Shown: positions 8,058-16,466, numbered from the stretch's first letter. The stretch: 49,934 bases of DNA from JAAFIP01 sp043721235 (GCA_043721235.1 JAYSRE010000268.1:1-49934), one strand, 5' to 3'. The notes: a model not told the origin generated them from the letters alone. Numbers and translations: made by a program.

Positions 8058-8951
8058 TTATACACACGAAGCGCCGTTGAAGGTGGCTGAGGTCATCTCA
8101 AAACTGGTGCGGCCCGTGACCCGGTCAACCAAGCGTGCTATTTGACCTTTGCAATTGCCCGTGGCCAAGGTGTAGTGCGTTTGCTGCGAGTTTGTGCCAC
8201 CCGTTACCGTGTCTACGTTAGAGCGGCACACGCTTACCGTGCCTGCAGGCACGGTAATGGTCTCAATGGCCAAGCCCACACGCGTAATGCTGTAGCTGCT
8301 GGTGCTGGGGGGCGAGCTGGTTACGCCGCCTGCCGCTGAGATCAGCGTTTGCACGGTTTGGGTCACGGTTTGTGACTCTGGCACATTCAGTGCAGGGCTT
8401 ACGACGCGCTGCAGGGGTGGGCTGTAGCTGGTGTTAATTTGCAACCCGCTTGTTTGCAAGTTGACACCGTAGAGTAACTGGTTGGTACCCGCAATATTGT
8501 TATAAGAGTTAATTTGCCCCGCAACAGTGTTACCGCCCGTGGTGGTGGTGGAGGTGCCCGCAGCCTCCACTGTGCTGATAGCGTTAAAAGTCACCCCAGC
8601 ACGGTTCACGATGCTCAGGCCTTGGGTACCTTGCACGGTGCCATCGGCCCGGTAGATTTGCGTATTGACTGTGAATGTATTGCCGGCTGTAAACGCTGCT
8701 TGTGATACACCACAGCCGCCTGCAGCAGTTGGCGTACCTGCGCTTGGCGTGCCAGTGCTGGTTATGCCAGTATTGGTTGTGCCCGCAGGCAGCGTACCCG
8801 TGCCCGCCGTGCCGGTGGCATTGGCTGCAGGTGCAGGGTCAGATCCGCCACCGCCGCCGCCGCATGCAGCCAGGGCAAGTGCCACTGCGCAGGCGAGGGT
8901 CAGGCTTTTAAGATGGGCCCAAATTTGAGGGGTGGTCGCAACAGTCAACAT
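8058..8951 (-). CDS. Hypothetical polyGly lipoprotein next to a two-component system
   Basis: The start is placed at ATG 8949-8951, which has AAGGAG about 8 bases upstream; the open frame continues to 9077 but that extension would overlap the kinase stop and has no ribosome-binding site. The product is 297 residues. A signal peptide ends in LALAACGGGGGG, giving a lipidated Cys followed by six Gly. A Thr/Gly/Ala-rich linker (about residues 35-75) leads to a soluble domain with several Cys (CGVSQAAF, VCRSNVD, GNCKGQ, GASCV), possibly disulphide-bonded. I do not recognise the domain. Two copies of a TGAC-N4-GTCA motif lie upstream, and the same motif precedes the response-regulator gene, so I infer that this lipoprotein is under control of the adjacent two-component system. 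Confidence 0.75.
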   Translation of the reverse strand: MLTVATTPQIWAHLKSLTLACAVALALAACGGGGGGSDPAPAANATGTAGTGTLPAGTTNTGITSTGTPSAGTPTAAGGCGVSQAAFTAGNTFTVNTQIYRADGTVQGTQGLSIVNRAGVTFNAISTVEAAGTSTTTTGGNTVAGQINSYNNIAGTNQLLYGVNLQTSGLQINTSYSPPLQRVVSPALNVPESQTVTQTVQTLISAAGGVTSSPPSTSSYSITRVGLAIETITVPAGTVSVCRSNVDTVTGGTNSQQTHYTLATGNCKGQIARLVDRVTGRTSFEMTSATFNGASCV

Positions 8952-9009
8952 ACAAGCTCCTTGGCTACACAATAAAGTAGTTAGATTAGTGGGCGATCGG
9001 GCTCTTGAC

Positions 9010-9028
9010 CAGTGACTAAAGTCATTAG
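9010..9028 (+). promoter_or_regulatory. Candidate response-regulator site A (TGAC-N4-GTCA)
   Basis: CAGTGACTAAAGTCATTAG. Sixteen or more of its 19 positions match the copy upstream of the response regulator at 11566. Its centre is about 68 bp upstream of the lipoprotein start codon at 8951. The core TGAC-TAAA-GTCA is an inverted repeat. Confidence 0.55.
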
Positions 9029-9050
9029 CGCACCAAGCTAAAGCGCAAAG

Positions 9051-9067
9051 CATGACTTTGGTCACGG
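9051..9067 (-). promoter_or_regulatory. Candidate response-regulator site B, inverted copy
   Basis: On the minus strand it reads CCGTGACCAAAGTCATG, the same core as sites A and C. It lies 7 bp beyond the kinase stop codon and about 40 bp from site A, which would place the two sites roughly four helical turns apart upstream of the lipoprotein. Confidence 0.5.
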
Positions 9068-9073
9068 TCACGG

Positions 9074-10840
9074 TCAAGGCAACTGCATGCGCAGCTCTTC
9101 AACCAGATCGTGTATTTTGACGGGCTTGTACAGCACACGCAGGCCACTGGCCTGCGCCTGGCGCACGCGCTGGGGGGCCGTGTCGCCAGTGACCAGCAGC
9201 ACCGGCAGTGGCCTGCCCAAGGTGTGGCGTAGCCTGTGCGCCAAGGCGATGCCATCCTCGTCGTCCCGCAGCCGAAAATCAGTGATCAGTGCATCCAGCT
9301 TGCCTTTGCCTGCAGGCTTTTTCTCAAGCTGTTGGGCGATCTCTATGGCCTGGGCCGTGCTGGCTGCCACATGCACCTGCATGCCGTACAGCTGCAGTGC
9401 TGCAGCCGTGCTCACCCGCACATTCTCCTCGTCGTCCACCACCAGTATGTTCAACCCGGCCAACGCGCGCAGGGTGCCGCTGGTCTCAAAGCGGGGCGCT
9501 GGTGTGGGCTTGGGCAGGGCCAGCGCGCTGGGCACCAACAGCTTGAACACCGTGCCGCGGCCCACCCGCGATTGCACCTGCACGGGAATGTCCATCAAGC
9601 CCGACAGCCTGCGCACAATGGCCAAGCCCATACCCAGCCCCATAGAGCGGTCACGACCCTGGTTGCCTACCTGGTAAAACTCATCAAAAATGCGGTGCAA
9701 GTCTTGGGCTGCTATGCCCTCGCCGGTGTCCCACACCTGGATGCTCAGCTGCGCAGCGTGCGAGCGCACCACCACCACCACACCGCCTTGTTGGGTAAAC
9801 TTCAGCGCGTTGTGAACCAAGTTGCCCAGCATGCGTTCTAGCAGTGCCATATCGGCCAGCACCCATTTGCCTGCAGGCTTAAAACGCAGTGCCAAGTTTT
9901 GCGCTTGGGCTTGGCGTCCCAGCTTGGCATCCAGACGGCGAAAGAGTTCAGCCACAGCCATAGGCTGCGGCTTGGCGGCAACTACCCCAGCGTCTAGCTT
10001 AGACACATCCAGCATGGCGCTAAACGATGCCTCCAGTGCATCGACGCAGTGCATCATATTGCGCGCCAAGGGCTCATCCGCAGTGTCTTTCAAGCGCGCC
10101 AAAATAGCCGAACCAAACAAACCCAGCGAATGCAAAGGTTGGCGCAGGTCGTGGCTGGCCGAGGCAAAAAATCGGGTTTTTTCTAAACTGGCCCGCTCCA
10201 CAATGTGCAGTTGCTGCACCAAGCGCTGGGCCAAGTCTTCTTTCTCGTAGCGAGTTTGCAGCGCCAGGGTGAGTTGCTTGTTTTGCGTAAAACCAAGGCG
10301 CAGATTAACCACCATAATGGCCAGCGTAGCGCTGGCCAGACCCAAGTGCAATGCGCCACCTTGCCAGAGCAGGGCTGCTGTTAACAAGCTCAAATTGGGT
10401 ACGATAAACCAAAACAAAGCGGGCCGGTAAATGGACAACCAGCCCAAACGGGTTGCGACCATACCCAGCAGCATCAGCAGCATGAGGCCTGTGAGCGGCA
10501 AATTGCCTGCAGGAAAATACATACAAGGCGCCAAACCCCAGACAAACCCTGTGGTGATCAGCATGCTACGGTAGCTTCGGATGGCCACCATAGGCTGGCG
10601 CTGGGCAGGGGGTAAACGCAAATACCGAAGGTGCATTACGATGCGTAAAATTTGAACAGCATGCATCATGACAGCCCAATACAGCACTGTATATTTACCT
10701 GTAATCGTATAGAAAATACCCCACAAAAGCAGTGCGCCAAGCACAGGACCTAGCGACGACATTAGGCTGTTGCCCATCAGCTGGTCTGCTTGGTCGCGCA
10801 GTATTTGCGGCCCGAAGTCTGCAGCTGGCTGCGAACTCAC
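9074..10840 (-). CDS. Hybrid sensor histidine kinase with C-terminal receiver
   Basis: Start taken as GTG 10838-10840, which overlaps the response-regulator stop by four bases (GTGA) and implies translational coupling; the open frame extends to 10885. The product is 588 residues. Using numbering of the longer frame: five or six membrane segments lie between about residues 45 and 195, then a coiled linker, the H-box ASASHDLRQPLHSLGLF with phospho-accepting His245, the N-box around Asn359 (NLVHNALKF), the G1 box WDTGEGI and the G2 region MGLGMGLAIVRRL. A receiver domain covers about 478-600, with acidic pair DDEEN, Asp536 (LITDFRL) and Lys587. The N-terminal membrane region has no obvious extracellular sensor domain, so the signal is probably sensed within or close to the membrane. 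The neighbouring LuxR-type regulator is its likely partner. Confidence 0.9.
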   Translation of the reverse strand: MSSQPAADFGPQILRDQADQLMGNSLMSSLGPVLGALLLWGIFYTITGKYTVLYWAVMMHAVQILRIVMHLRYLRLPPAQRQPMVAIRSYRSMLITTGFVWGLAPCMYFPAGNLPLTGLMLLMLLGMVATRLGWLSIYRPALFWFIVPNLSLLTAALLWQGGALHLGLASATLAIMVVNLRLGFTQNKQLTLALQTRYEKEDLAQRLVQQLHIVERASLEKTRFFASASHDLRQPLHSLGLFGSAILARLKDTADEPLARNMMHCVDALEASFSAMLDVSKLDAGVVAAKPQPMAVAELFRRLDAKLGRQAQAQNLALRFKPAGKWVLADMALLERMLGNLVHNALKFTQQGGVVVVVRSHAAQLSIQVWDTGEGIAAQDLHRIFDEFYQVGNQGRDRSMGLGMGLAIVRRLSGLMDIPVQVQSRVGRGTVFKLLVPSALALPKPTPAPRFETSGTLRALAGLNILVVDDEENVRVSTAAALQLYGMQVHVAASTAQAIEIAQQLEKKPAGKGKLDALITDFRLRDDEDGIALAHRLRHTLGRPLPVLLVTGDTAPQRVRQAQASGLRVLYKPVKIHDLVEELRMQLP

Positions 10841-11508
10841 CGAAACACGCTGATTAAGTGTGAGCGCGAATGGACATCCAGGCACAGCATGATGGAAGAA
10901 ACCGTATTTTTAACCGTGCCAAGCGCCAGCTTGCATTCGTTAGCAATTTGTTGGTTGCTCAGGCCGGCAAGCACCAATTCGAGCACTTTCAATTGCGTAG
11001 GGTTAAGTGTGCTTGCACGGCCCGCACTGTAGGGCATTAAAGCGTGGTGCGTTGCTGCCATATGCGCTTGGTTGTGGGTGACGTTATGCAGACCCATAGG
11101 CAGCGTATCTGAGGCACCAGGCCCACCCTCAAGCAACGACTCTATTAAGCTTAGCGTAGCCTCTGCAGAGGCAGACTTGGGCACAAAACCTACCGCGCCC
11201 AGTGCCATGGCCTGGCCCACTACAAACTCGTCTTGCGTGCCTGAGAACACTGCCAGCCTGGCCTGTGGAAATTCGCGCAAAAACCGCCGCACGCCCTGCA
11301 GGCCCTGGCTGTCGGGCAGGTTTAAATCCAGCAGCACAAGGTCAACATGGGCGTGCGTCGCGTAGGCGTCTAGCGCGTCACCCAGGTTGCTGTTTTCAAT
11401 CCAGCGCAAGGCCAGGCGCGCAGAACTGCTGGCCATGGCACGCAGGCCCATGCGCATCATGTGGTGGTCGTCTACCAGTTGCACCAGGTAGTCTGTGCTT
11501 TGCGCCAC
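10837..11508 (-). CDS. LuxR/NarL-family response regulator
   Basis: 223 residues. An N-terminal receiver domain has acidic residues VDDHH at 12-16, phospho-accepting Asp61 in VLLDLNLPDS, the conserved Ser/Thr near AVFSGT and Lys in FVPKSA. The C-terminal domain (about 165-215) is a LuxR-type helix-turn-helix: LNPTQLKVLELVLAGLSNQQ followed by IANECKLALGTVKNTVSSIM. It should bind DNA as a dimer once phosphorylated by the downstream kinase, with which it overlaps by four bases. A TGAC-N4-GTCA dyad is centred 67 bp upstream of its start codon and occurs at the same distance before the nearby lipoprotein, suggesting autoregulation and a shared target. An additional inverted repeat TACCC-N6-GGGTA lies at 11533-11548. 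Confidence 0.9.
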   Translation of the reverse strand: MAQSTDYLVQLVDDHHMMRMGLRAMASSSARLALRWIENSNLGDALDAYATHAHVDLVLLDLNLPDSQGLQGVRRFLREFPQARLAVFSGTQDEFVVGQAMALGAVGFVPKSASAEATLSLIESLLEGGPGASDTLPMGLHNVTHNQAHMAATHHALMPYSAGRASTLNPTQLKVLELVLAGLSNQQIANECKLALGTVKNTVSSIMLCLDVHSRSHLISVFR

Positions 11509-11565
11509 GCAATCTCCACTATAAACTTGTAATACCCTATTGTGGGTACCAACGCGCTTTTTGAA

Positions 11566-11584
11566 CAGTGACCAAAGTCATTGG
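11566..11584 (+). promoter_or_regulatory. Candidate response-regulator site C (autoregulation)
   Basis: CAGTGACCAAAGTCATTGG, nearly identical to site A. It is centred about 67 bp upstream of the response-regulator start codon at 11508, the same spacing as site A to its gene. Confidence 0.55.
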
Positions 11585-11600
11585 TACAGGTTCATGCACC

Positions 11601-11655
11601 AAAATGGCCTAGCACCCAAGCAAATGCTGATTGGGTTGCTATTAAATTAGCAATA
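11601..11655 (+). repeat. Interspersed repeat, copy 5 (diverged)
   Basis: GGCCTAGCACCCAAGCAAATGC followed by GATTGGGTTGCTATTAAATTAGC in two blocks; the GCTA-ttaaat-TAGC hairpin is kept, but the core has two changes. It separates the peroxiredoxin stop from candidate site C. Confidence 0.7.
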
Positions 11656-11676
11656 ACTAATTGCGGCAGTCCAAAA

Positions 11677-12339
11677 TTAGCCCACAGGCTGCTTGACAAT
11701 GCGCAAGTACGGCTTGGGTGACTTCCAGCCCGCTGGAAACAGTGTCTTGGCGTCCTCGTCAGTGACCGAGCCGGCAATGATTACGTCGTCGCCGTGTTTC
11801 CAGTTGACGGGGGTAGCGACTTTAAACTGCGAGGTGAGCTGCATCGAGTCCAGTACGCGCAAAATTTCGTCAAAATTACGGCCCGTGGTCATGGGGTAGG
11901 TCATCATCAGCTTGATCTTTTTGTCCGGGCCAATGATGAAGACCGAGCGCACGGTGGCGTTGCCTGCTGCTGTTCGGCCTTCTGAACCGCCGCTTTCGCC
12001 TGCGGGCAGCATGTTGTAGAGCTTGGCCACGTTCAGGTCCGTGTCGCCAATCATGGGGTACTTAACGGCTGCGCCTTGGGTTTCTTCAATGTCGGCGGCC
12101 CATTTGGCGTGGTTGCCTACCTCGTCCACCGACAGACCAATCAGCTTGGCGTTGCGCTTGGTAAATTCAGGCTCTATTTTGGCCATGTAGCCCAGCTCGG
12201 TGGTGCACACGGGCGTAAAGTCTTTGGGGTGCGAGAACAAAATCGCCCATTTGTCACCTATCCACTGGTGAAAGTCGATACTGCCGTGGGTGGTGGCGGC
12301 TGTAAAGTTGGGGGCAGTGTCGTTGATGCGCAGTGACAT
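11677..12339 (-). CDS. 1-Cys peroxiredoxin (Prx6-like)
   Basis: 220 residues, the usual length for the Prx6 group. The thioredoxin-fold core has HPKDFTPVCTTELG at 37-50 with peroxidatic Cys45. The Prx6-type Arg is in GNATVRSVFIIGPDKK, and the long C-terminal extension includes TPVNWKHGDDVII. No resolving Cys is seen in the expected position, which fits a 1-Cys mechanism that reduces hydrogen and alkyl peroxides in the cytoplasm with an external thiol. AAGGATC, 7 bases upstream, supports the ATG at 12339. The KatG gene lies 2 kb away, but there is no sign that they share a transcript. Confidence 0.92.
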   Translation of the reverse strand: MSLRINDTAPNFTAATTHGSIDFHQWIGDKWAILFSHPKDFTPVCTTELGYMAKIEPEFTKRNAKLIGLSVDEVGNHAKWAADIEETQGAAVKYPMIGDTDLNVAKLYNMLPAGESGGSEGRTAAGNATVRSVFIIGPDKKIKLMMTYPMTTGRNFDEILRVLDSMQLTSQFKVATPVNWKHGDDVIIAGSVTDEDAKTLFPAGWKSPKPYLRIVKQPVG

Positions 12340-12470
12340 GGTGGGATCCTTGATGGGTTAATCTTAGCTTGGCAACACCTAAGTATAGGCCGCTGTGGCT
12401 GGTTTTGCTGGCAACGTGCGGCTAAGTACTTGTGCAATATTTTATTCAAAGCCTCACGCTGCCAAGGCCT

Positions 12471-13181
12471 TTAAAAAAGCGTGAGCAACCGGTCAAGCCC
12501 GCCTGTGTTGATCGCCACCATCGCCTGTGCGCGCACGGCAGGCTTGGCCTGGTAGGCCACAGACAAACCGGCCACGCCCATCATGGGCAGGTCGTTTGCG
12601 CCGTCGCCCACGGCGATGGTCTGCGCTACGCTAATGCCCATTTGCGCGCAGGTCTCCAGCAGCGTCAGGCGCTTTTGCTCGCCATCGCAAATGTCGCCCC
12701 AGCGCTGATCTACCATACGGCCTGTCAGCTTGCCGTCCTGCACGTCCAGTACGTTAGAGCGGGCCCAGTCCATCTGCAAGCGGTCTTTAATACGGTCGGT
12801 AAAAAACGTAAAACCACCCGATACCAGCAGCAGTTTGATGCCAGCGGCTTTAAAGGCTTGGGTTAGCGCCCATGCGCCAGGGTTAAGCTGCAAGCGCTGG
12901 TCAAACACCTCTTGCAGTGCGGCTACGGGCACCCCTTCTAGCAGCGCCACGCGGCGGCGCAGAGAGTCTTTGTAGTCGGTAATTTCGCCGCGCATAGCGG
13001 CCTCGGTGATGGCGGCTACTTCGGCTTTGCGGCCAACGGCATCGGCAATTTCGTCCACGCACTCGATGTTAATCAAGGTGGAGTCCATGTCAAATGCGGC
13101 CAGCTTGTAGTGTGCTAATGCCAGTGGTGGTGCAAAACCTTGCACCACCAGACCGGGGGATATTTCTTGGGCTTGTGTCAT
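12471..13181 (-). CDS. serB: Phosphoserine phosphatase SerB
   Basis: 236 residues of the HAD superfamily. Motif I is AAFDMDSTLINIECVDEIA with nucleophile Asp31 and general acid Asp33. Motif II is LLLVSGGFTFF, and motif III with the Mg-binding pair is TIAVGDGANDLPMM. It removes phosphate from phosphoserine in the last step of serine synthesis. This is the short form without an N-terminal ACT domain, common in beta- and gammaproteobacteria. MRGEITDYKDSLRRRVALLEG is the family's cap region. It ends close to the peroxiredoxin gene (131 bp) and is transcribed in the same direction. No specific regulatory signal is seen. Confidence 0.95.
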   Translation of the reverse strand: MTQAQEISPGLVVQGFAPPLALAHYKLAAFDMDSTLINIECVDEIADAVGRKAEVAAITEAAMRGEITDYKDSLRRRVALLEGVPVAALQEVFDQRLQLNPGAWALTQAFKAAGIKLLLVSGGFTFFTDRIKDRLQMDWARSNVLDVQDGKLTGRMVDQRWGDICDGEQKRLTLLETCAQMGISVAQTIAVGDGANDLPMMGVAGLSVAYQAKPAVRAQAMVAINTGGLDRLLTLF

Positions 13182-13353
13182 GGGCGAACAGGGGTGTGAA
13201 TAAAAGTAAAGCCCGTGTAAACACAGGCAGTAGCGCCGCTCTTAGCCCACAGCAGGTCAACGCCCGCGTGGGCAGTGGCGTTGTAGCTGCATACCGCCAG
13301 CATGGCTTGTTGTAAGCAGTGCATAAAAGGGTATTTTAAGGGAGCCACCCGCT

Positions 13354-13830
13354 ATGAGAACCACGACTGCATTTTTCAGCGCACTTGCTATCAGCACCTC
13401 GTTGCTGCTAACCGGCTGCGGCGGTGGCGCGGTGATCGAGGGCGAGGTGGTGGTAGAGCAACCGCCTGTGCAAGTTGCCGCTTTCGATGTCATCATGCTG
13501 GCCAATGGCCAGCGTGTAGGCGGCGTCAATTTACTGCCTGGCCAAGAGCAAGATGTGCAGCTGCCAGCAGGCAACAGTTTTGAATTTGCAAGCTCTGGCC
13601 CCGTGCGCTGGACGGTGGTGACCGGTAACCAAATAGTCAACCCTCCTGTGCGCGGTATTTTGCTGTATGGCGGCATGACCATGAGCCCCAGCTTTATCAC
13701 CAATGCACGTTACGCGGCTGACACCAGCCGAACCGGGTTTTTGTCCAGCCCCGTGGTGGTGTCGTTCATCATCACATCAACAGTTGACCCTAGCCAAGAG
13801 TCGCAGATTAATTTGGTGCTTACTAATTAG
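13354..13830 (+). CDS. Small hypothetical lipoprotein
   Basis: 158 residues. The signal peptide ends in LLLTGC, giving lipidated Cys22, followed by GGGAVIEGEVVVEQPP. The mature part is beta-rich with no recognised domain (LPGQEQDVQLPAGNSFEF, VRWTVVTGNQIVNPPV). AAGGGAG 11 bases upstream supports the ATG. It is divergent from serB. Gly follows the lipid-modified Cys, so outer-membrane sorting is expected from the general +2 rule. Real gene, function unknown. Confidence 0.8.
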   Translation: MRTTTAFFSALAISTSLLLTGCGGGAVIEGEVVVEQPPVQVAAFDVIMLANGQRVGGVNLLPGQEQDVQLPAGNSFEFASSGPVRWTVVTGNQIVNPPVRGILLYGGMTMSPSFITNARYAADTSRTGFLSSPVVVSFIITSTVDPSQESQINLVLTN

Positions 13831-13884
13831 CGCTTTTAGTTGGTGGGGGAGTGAGCAGCACCGGCCTGATCTATTTACAAGCTG

Positions 13885-13937
13885 TTTAGGTCTATCGCCC
13901 AAGGAAATACTGACTGAGTAGCTATGTATTTTGTAGT
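13885..13937 (+). repeat. Interspersed repeat, copy 6
   Basis: TTTAGGTCTATCGCCCAAGG, then AAATACTGACTGAGTAGCTA and CTAT-gtatttt-GTAG. One change in the core (TGCT to TACT). It sits between a lipoprotein gene and the katG leader. Confidence 0.88.
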
Positions 13938-13999
13938 ACCATGGTTTCTACTTGCAAATGGGTTTAAACGCACGCCCCTCAAACCAGCCAGCTCATAAC

Positions 14000-14030
14000 A
14001 AGCAGCACAAACCTAAGCAGCACAAACTTA
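14000..14030 (+). repeat. Tandem 15-bp direct repeat upstream of katG
   Basis: AAGCAGCACAAACCTA is followed immediately by AAGCAGCACAAACTTA; the units share one base and differ at one. It lies 160-190 bp upstream of the KatG start. Confidence 0.7.
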
Positions 14031-14044
14031 CATGCGCTGGCATA

Positions 14045-14088
14045 GCAATCTTCAACCGTCCAAGTTCAACAACTATTGCAATCTTCAA
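14045..14088 (+). repeat. Direct repeat GCAATCTTCAA, 33 bp apart, upstream of katG
   Basis: Perfect 11-base repeats at 14045-14055 and 14078-14088. Start-to-start spacing of 33 bp is close to three helical turns, so a regulator could bind both on one DNA face. The regulator is unknown. Confidence 0.55.
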
Positions 14089-14191
14089 AATAGTTAAAAA
14101 CAATTAGATATTAATTTTCAATAGTCCTAATATTAAGTTTGTGCAGTCTAGGCTTTCCGCCCCCATGCACACTTTTTAAAAGGAAATGACC

Positions 14192-16393
14192 ATGACTACC
14201 CAAGCACAATGCCCGTTCCCCAGCGGCGCTACCAAACACACCGTGGCAGCAGCCACCGCCAACACAGACTGGTGGCCCAAGCAACTCAATGTGAAAATAT
14301 TGCACCAGCACTCACCCCAGTCTGACCCCATGGGCCAAGACTTCGACTACGCAGCCGAGTTTAAAACCCTCGACCTGCACGCGGTGGTGAAAGACCTCAC
14401 TGCGCTGATGACCGACTCACAAGACTGGTGGCCGGCTGACTACGGCCACTACGGGCCGTTTTTTGTGCGCATGGCCTGGCACGGGGCAGGCACCTACCGC
14501 ATAGCCGATGGGCGCGGCGGTGCGGGCTCGGGTTCGCAGCGCTTTGCACCGCTTAACAGCTGGCCCGACAACGGCAACCTGGACAAAGCCCGCAGACTGC
14601 TGTGGCCGATCAAACAAAAGTATGGCCGCAAGCTGTCTTGGGCCGACCTGATGATGCTGGCTGGCAATGTGGCGATGGACTCGATGGGGTTTAAAACCTT
14701 CGGCTTTGGCGGCGGCCGCCCCGATATCTGGGAGCCCGAAGAAGAGATTTATTGGGGCGCAGAAACCCAATGGATGGCCACAGACAAGCGCTACACGGGT
14801 GACCGCGAACTGCAAAGCCCGCTGGGCGCTACCACCATGGGTTTGATCTACGTCAACCCGCAAGGCCCTGAAGGTGTACCCAACCCACTGGGCTCAGCAC
14901 GCGATATCCGCGAGACCTTTGGCCGCATGGCCATGAACGACTATGAAACCGTAGCGCTGACGGCGGGCGGCCATACTTTTGGTAAAGCCCACGGCGCGGC
15001 CAACCCCGACACTTATGTAGGCGCAGAACCTGAAGGTGCCAGCTTAGAGGAGCAGGGCTTGGGCTGGAAAAACAGCTTGGGCAGCGGCAAGGGCGTGCAC
15101 GCCATTACCAGCGGCATTGAAGGTGCCTGGACTAACAACCCCATTGCCTGGGACAACGGCTATTTTGAAAATTTATTCAATTACGAATGGGTGCTGACCC
15201 AAAGCCCGGCTGGCGCACACCAGTGGACTCCCAAAGAGGCTACCGCAGCAGGCACCGTGCCCGATGCGCACGACAAAACCAAGCGCCATGCACCCATGAT
15301 GACCACTGCCGACATGGCTATGCGCTTGGATCCAGCGTATGAGAAAATTTCGCGCCACTTTATGGCCAACCCCGCAGAGTTTGCAGATGCTTACGCCAGA
15401 GCATGGTTCAAGCTCACGCACCGCGACATGGGCCCGCGTTCGCGCTACCTGGGCGCGCTGGTGCCCGCAGAGGTGCTAATTTGGCAAGACCCGATTCCAG
15501 CGGTCGATCACCCCTTGGTAAATGAACAAGACATTGCCGCCCTCAAGGCCCAGTTACTGGCCTGCGGCCTGTCCATTTCTCAGTTGGTAACTACTGCGTG
15601 GGCATCGGCCAGTACCTTTCGCGGCAGCGACAAGCGCGGCGGGGCCAACGGCGCGCGTATTCGCCTGGCACCACAGAAGGACTGGGGTGTTAACCAACCC
15701 GCTGAACTGGCCAAGGTGCTGGCCAAACTAGAGGCCGTGCAAAAAGAGTTCAACCGTGCCCAGTCTGGCGGTAAGAAAATCTCGCTGGCTGATTTGATTG
15801 TGCTGGGCGGCTGCGCAGCCGTAGAGGCCGCTGCCAAGAAGGCAGGCGTGCAAGTGCAAGTGCCATTTACACCAGGCCGCATGGACGCAACCCAGGCGCA
15901 TACCGATGTGGACTCGTTTGCTGTGCTAGAGCCTACGGCAGACGGTTTTCGCAATTACCTGCGCAAGGGGCACGAGAGCCTGGCCGCCGAGCTGCTGATT
16001 GACAAAGCCAATTTGCTAACGCTAACCGCCCCCGAGATGACCGTGCTGGTAGGCGGCCTGCGCGCCCTGGGCGCCAACTTTGCCGGCGCCCAGCACGGTG
16101 TGTTCACCCAGCGGCCTGAGACACTGAGCAACGACTTCTTTGTGAACCTGGTGGACATGCGCACCCAGTGGCAAAAATCTGCCAGCTCTGATGGCGTGCT
16201 AGAAGGCAGCGACCGTGCATCTGGCAAGCCTAAATGGACTGGCACCACGGTGGATTTGGTGTTTGGCTCTAACGCCCAGCTGCGCGCTATTGCAGAGGTG
16301 TATGCGTGCAACGATGCGCAGCAAACCTTTGCGCATGACTTTGCAGCAGCGTGGGGCAAAGTGATGAACCTAGACCGCTTCGATGTAGCATGA
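14192..16393 (+). CDS. katG: Catalase-peroxidase KatG
   Basis: 733 residues with a haem-dependent bifunctional fold that dismutates hydrogen peroxide and oxidises other donors. I chose ATG 14192 over the in-frame ATG at 14186 because AAAAGGA at 14178-14184 then has a normal 7-base spacing. The N-terminal domain carries the distal Arg93, Trp96 and His97 in VRMAWHGAGTYR. Tyr220 (GLIYVNPQGPEG) and Met246 (GRMAMNDYE), at the family's 26-residue spacing, should form the Trp-Tyr-Met adduct needed for catalase activity. Proximal His261 is in TAGGHTFGKAHG. The C-terminal domain (ISQLVTTAWASASTFRGSD onward) is the duplicated, haem-free half. Length and all key residues are normal. It lacks an export signal, so it is presumably cytoplasmic. 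Confidence 0.97.
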   Translation: MTTQAQCPFPSGATKHTVAAATANTDWWPKQLNVKILHQHSPQSDPMGQDFDYAAEFKTLDLHAVVKDLTALMTDSQDWWPADYGHYGPFFVRMAWHGAGTYRIADGRGGAGSGSQRFAPLNSWPDNGNLDKARRLLWPIKQKYGRKLSWADLMMLAGNVAMDSMGFKTFGFGGGRPDIWEPEEEIYWGAETQWMATDKRYTGDRELQSPLGATTMGLIYVNPQGPEGVPNPLGSARDIRETFGRMAMNDYETVALTAGGHTFGKAHGAANPDTYVGAEPEGASLEEQGLGWKNSLGSGKGVHAITSGIEGAWTNNPIAWDNGYFENLFNYEWVLTQSPAGAHQWTPKEATAAGTVPDAHDKTKRHAPMMTTADMAMRLDPAYEKISRHFMANPAEFADAYARAWFKLTHRDMGPRSRYLGALVPAEVLIWQDPIPAVDHPLVNEQDIAALKAQLLACGLSISQLVTTAWASASTFRGSDKRGGANGARIRLAPQKDWGVNQPAELAKVLAKLEAVQKEFNRAQSGGKKISLADLIVLGGCAAVEAAAKKAGVQVQVPFTPGRMDATQAHTDVDSFAVLEPTADGFRNYLRKGHESLAAELLIDKANLLTLTAPEMTVLVGGLRALGANFAGAQHGVFTQRPETLSNDFFVNLVDMRTQWQKSASSDGVLEGSDRASGKPKWTGTTVDLVFGSNAQLRAIAEVYACNDAQQTFAHDFAAAWGKVMNLDRFDVA

Positions 16394-16412
16394 GTTTTAA
16401 GAAAATAGTGCC

Positions 16413-16466
16413 AAATAGCCCTATCGCCCAAGGAAATCCTTCACTATTAGCTATTAAAAACATAGT
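16413..16466 (+). repeat. Interspersed repeat, copy 7
   Basis: AGCCCTATCGCCCAAGGAAA followed by a diverged middle (TCCTTCACTATT) and CTAT-taaaaac-ATAG, a perfect 4-bp stem with 7-base loop. It lies between the converging katG and hppA genes. Confidence 0.88.

Larger units (their letters stand above)
13831..14191. other. AT-rich leader region of katG
   Basis: No gene is seen in these 361 bases. The region contains repeat copy 6, a tandem 15-bp duplication at 14000-14030, a direct repeat GCAATCTTCAA at 14045 and 14078 spaced by 33 bp, and an AT-rich stretch at 14090-14140 just before the katG ribosome-binding site. I tested an OxyR pattern there and did not find an acceptable one. Confidence 0.5.

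Noticed and set aside
14090..14140. Possible OxyR site before katG
   Set aside because: ATAG at 14090 and a CAAT 7 bases on fit half of the pattern, but the next two tetranucleotides do not match, and an alternative register starting at 14121 fails as well.
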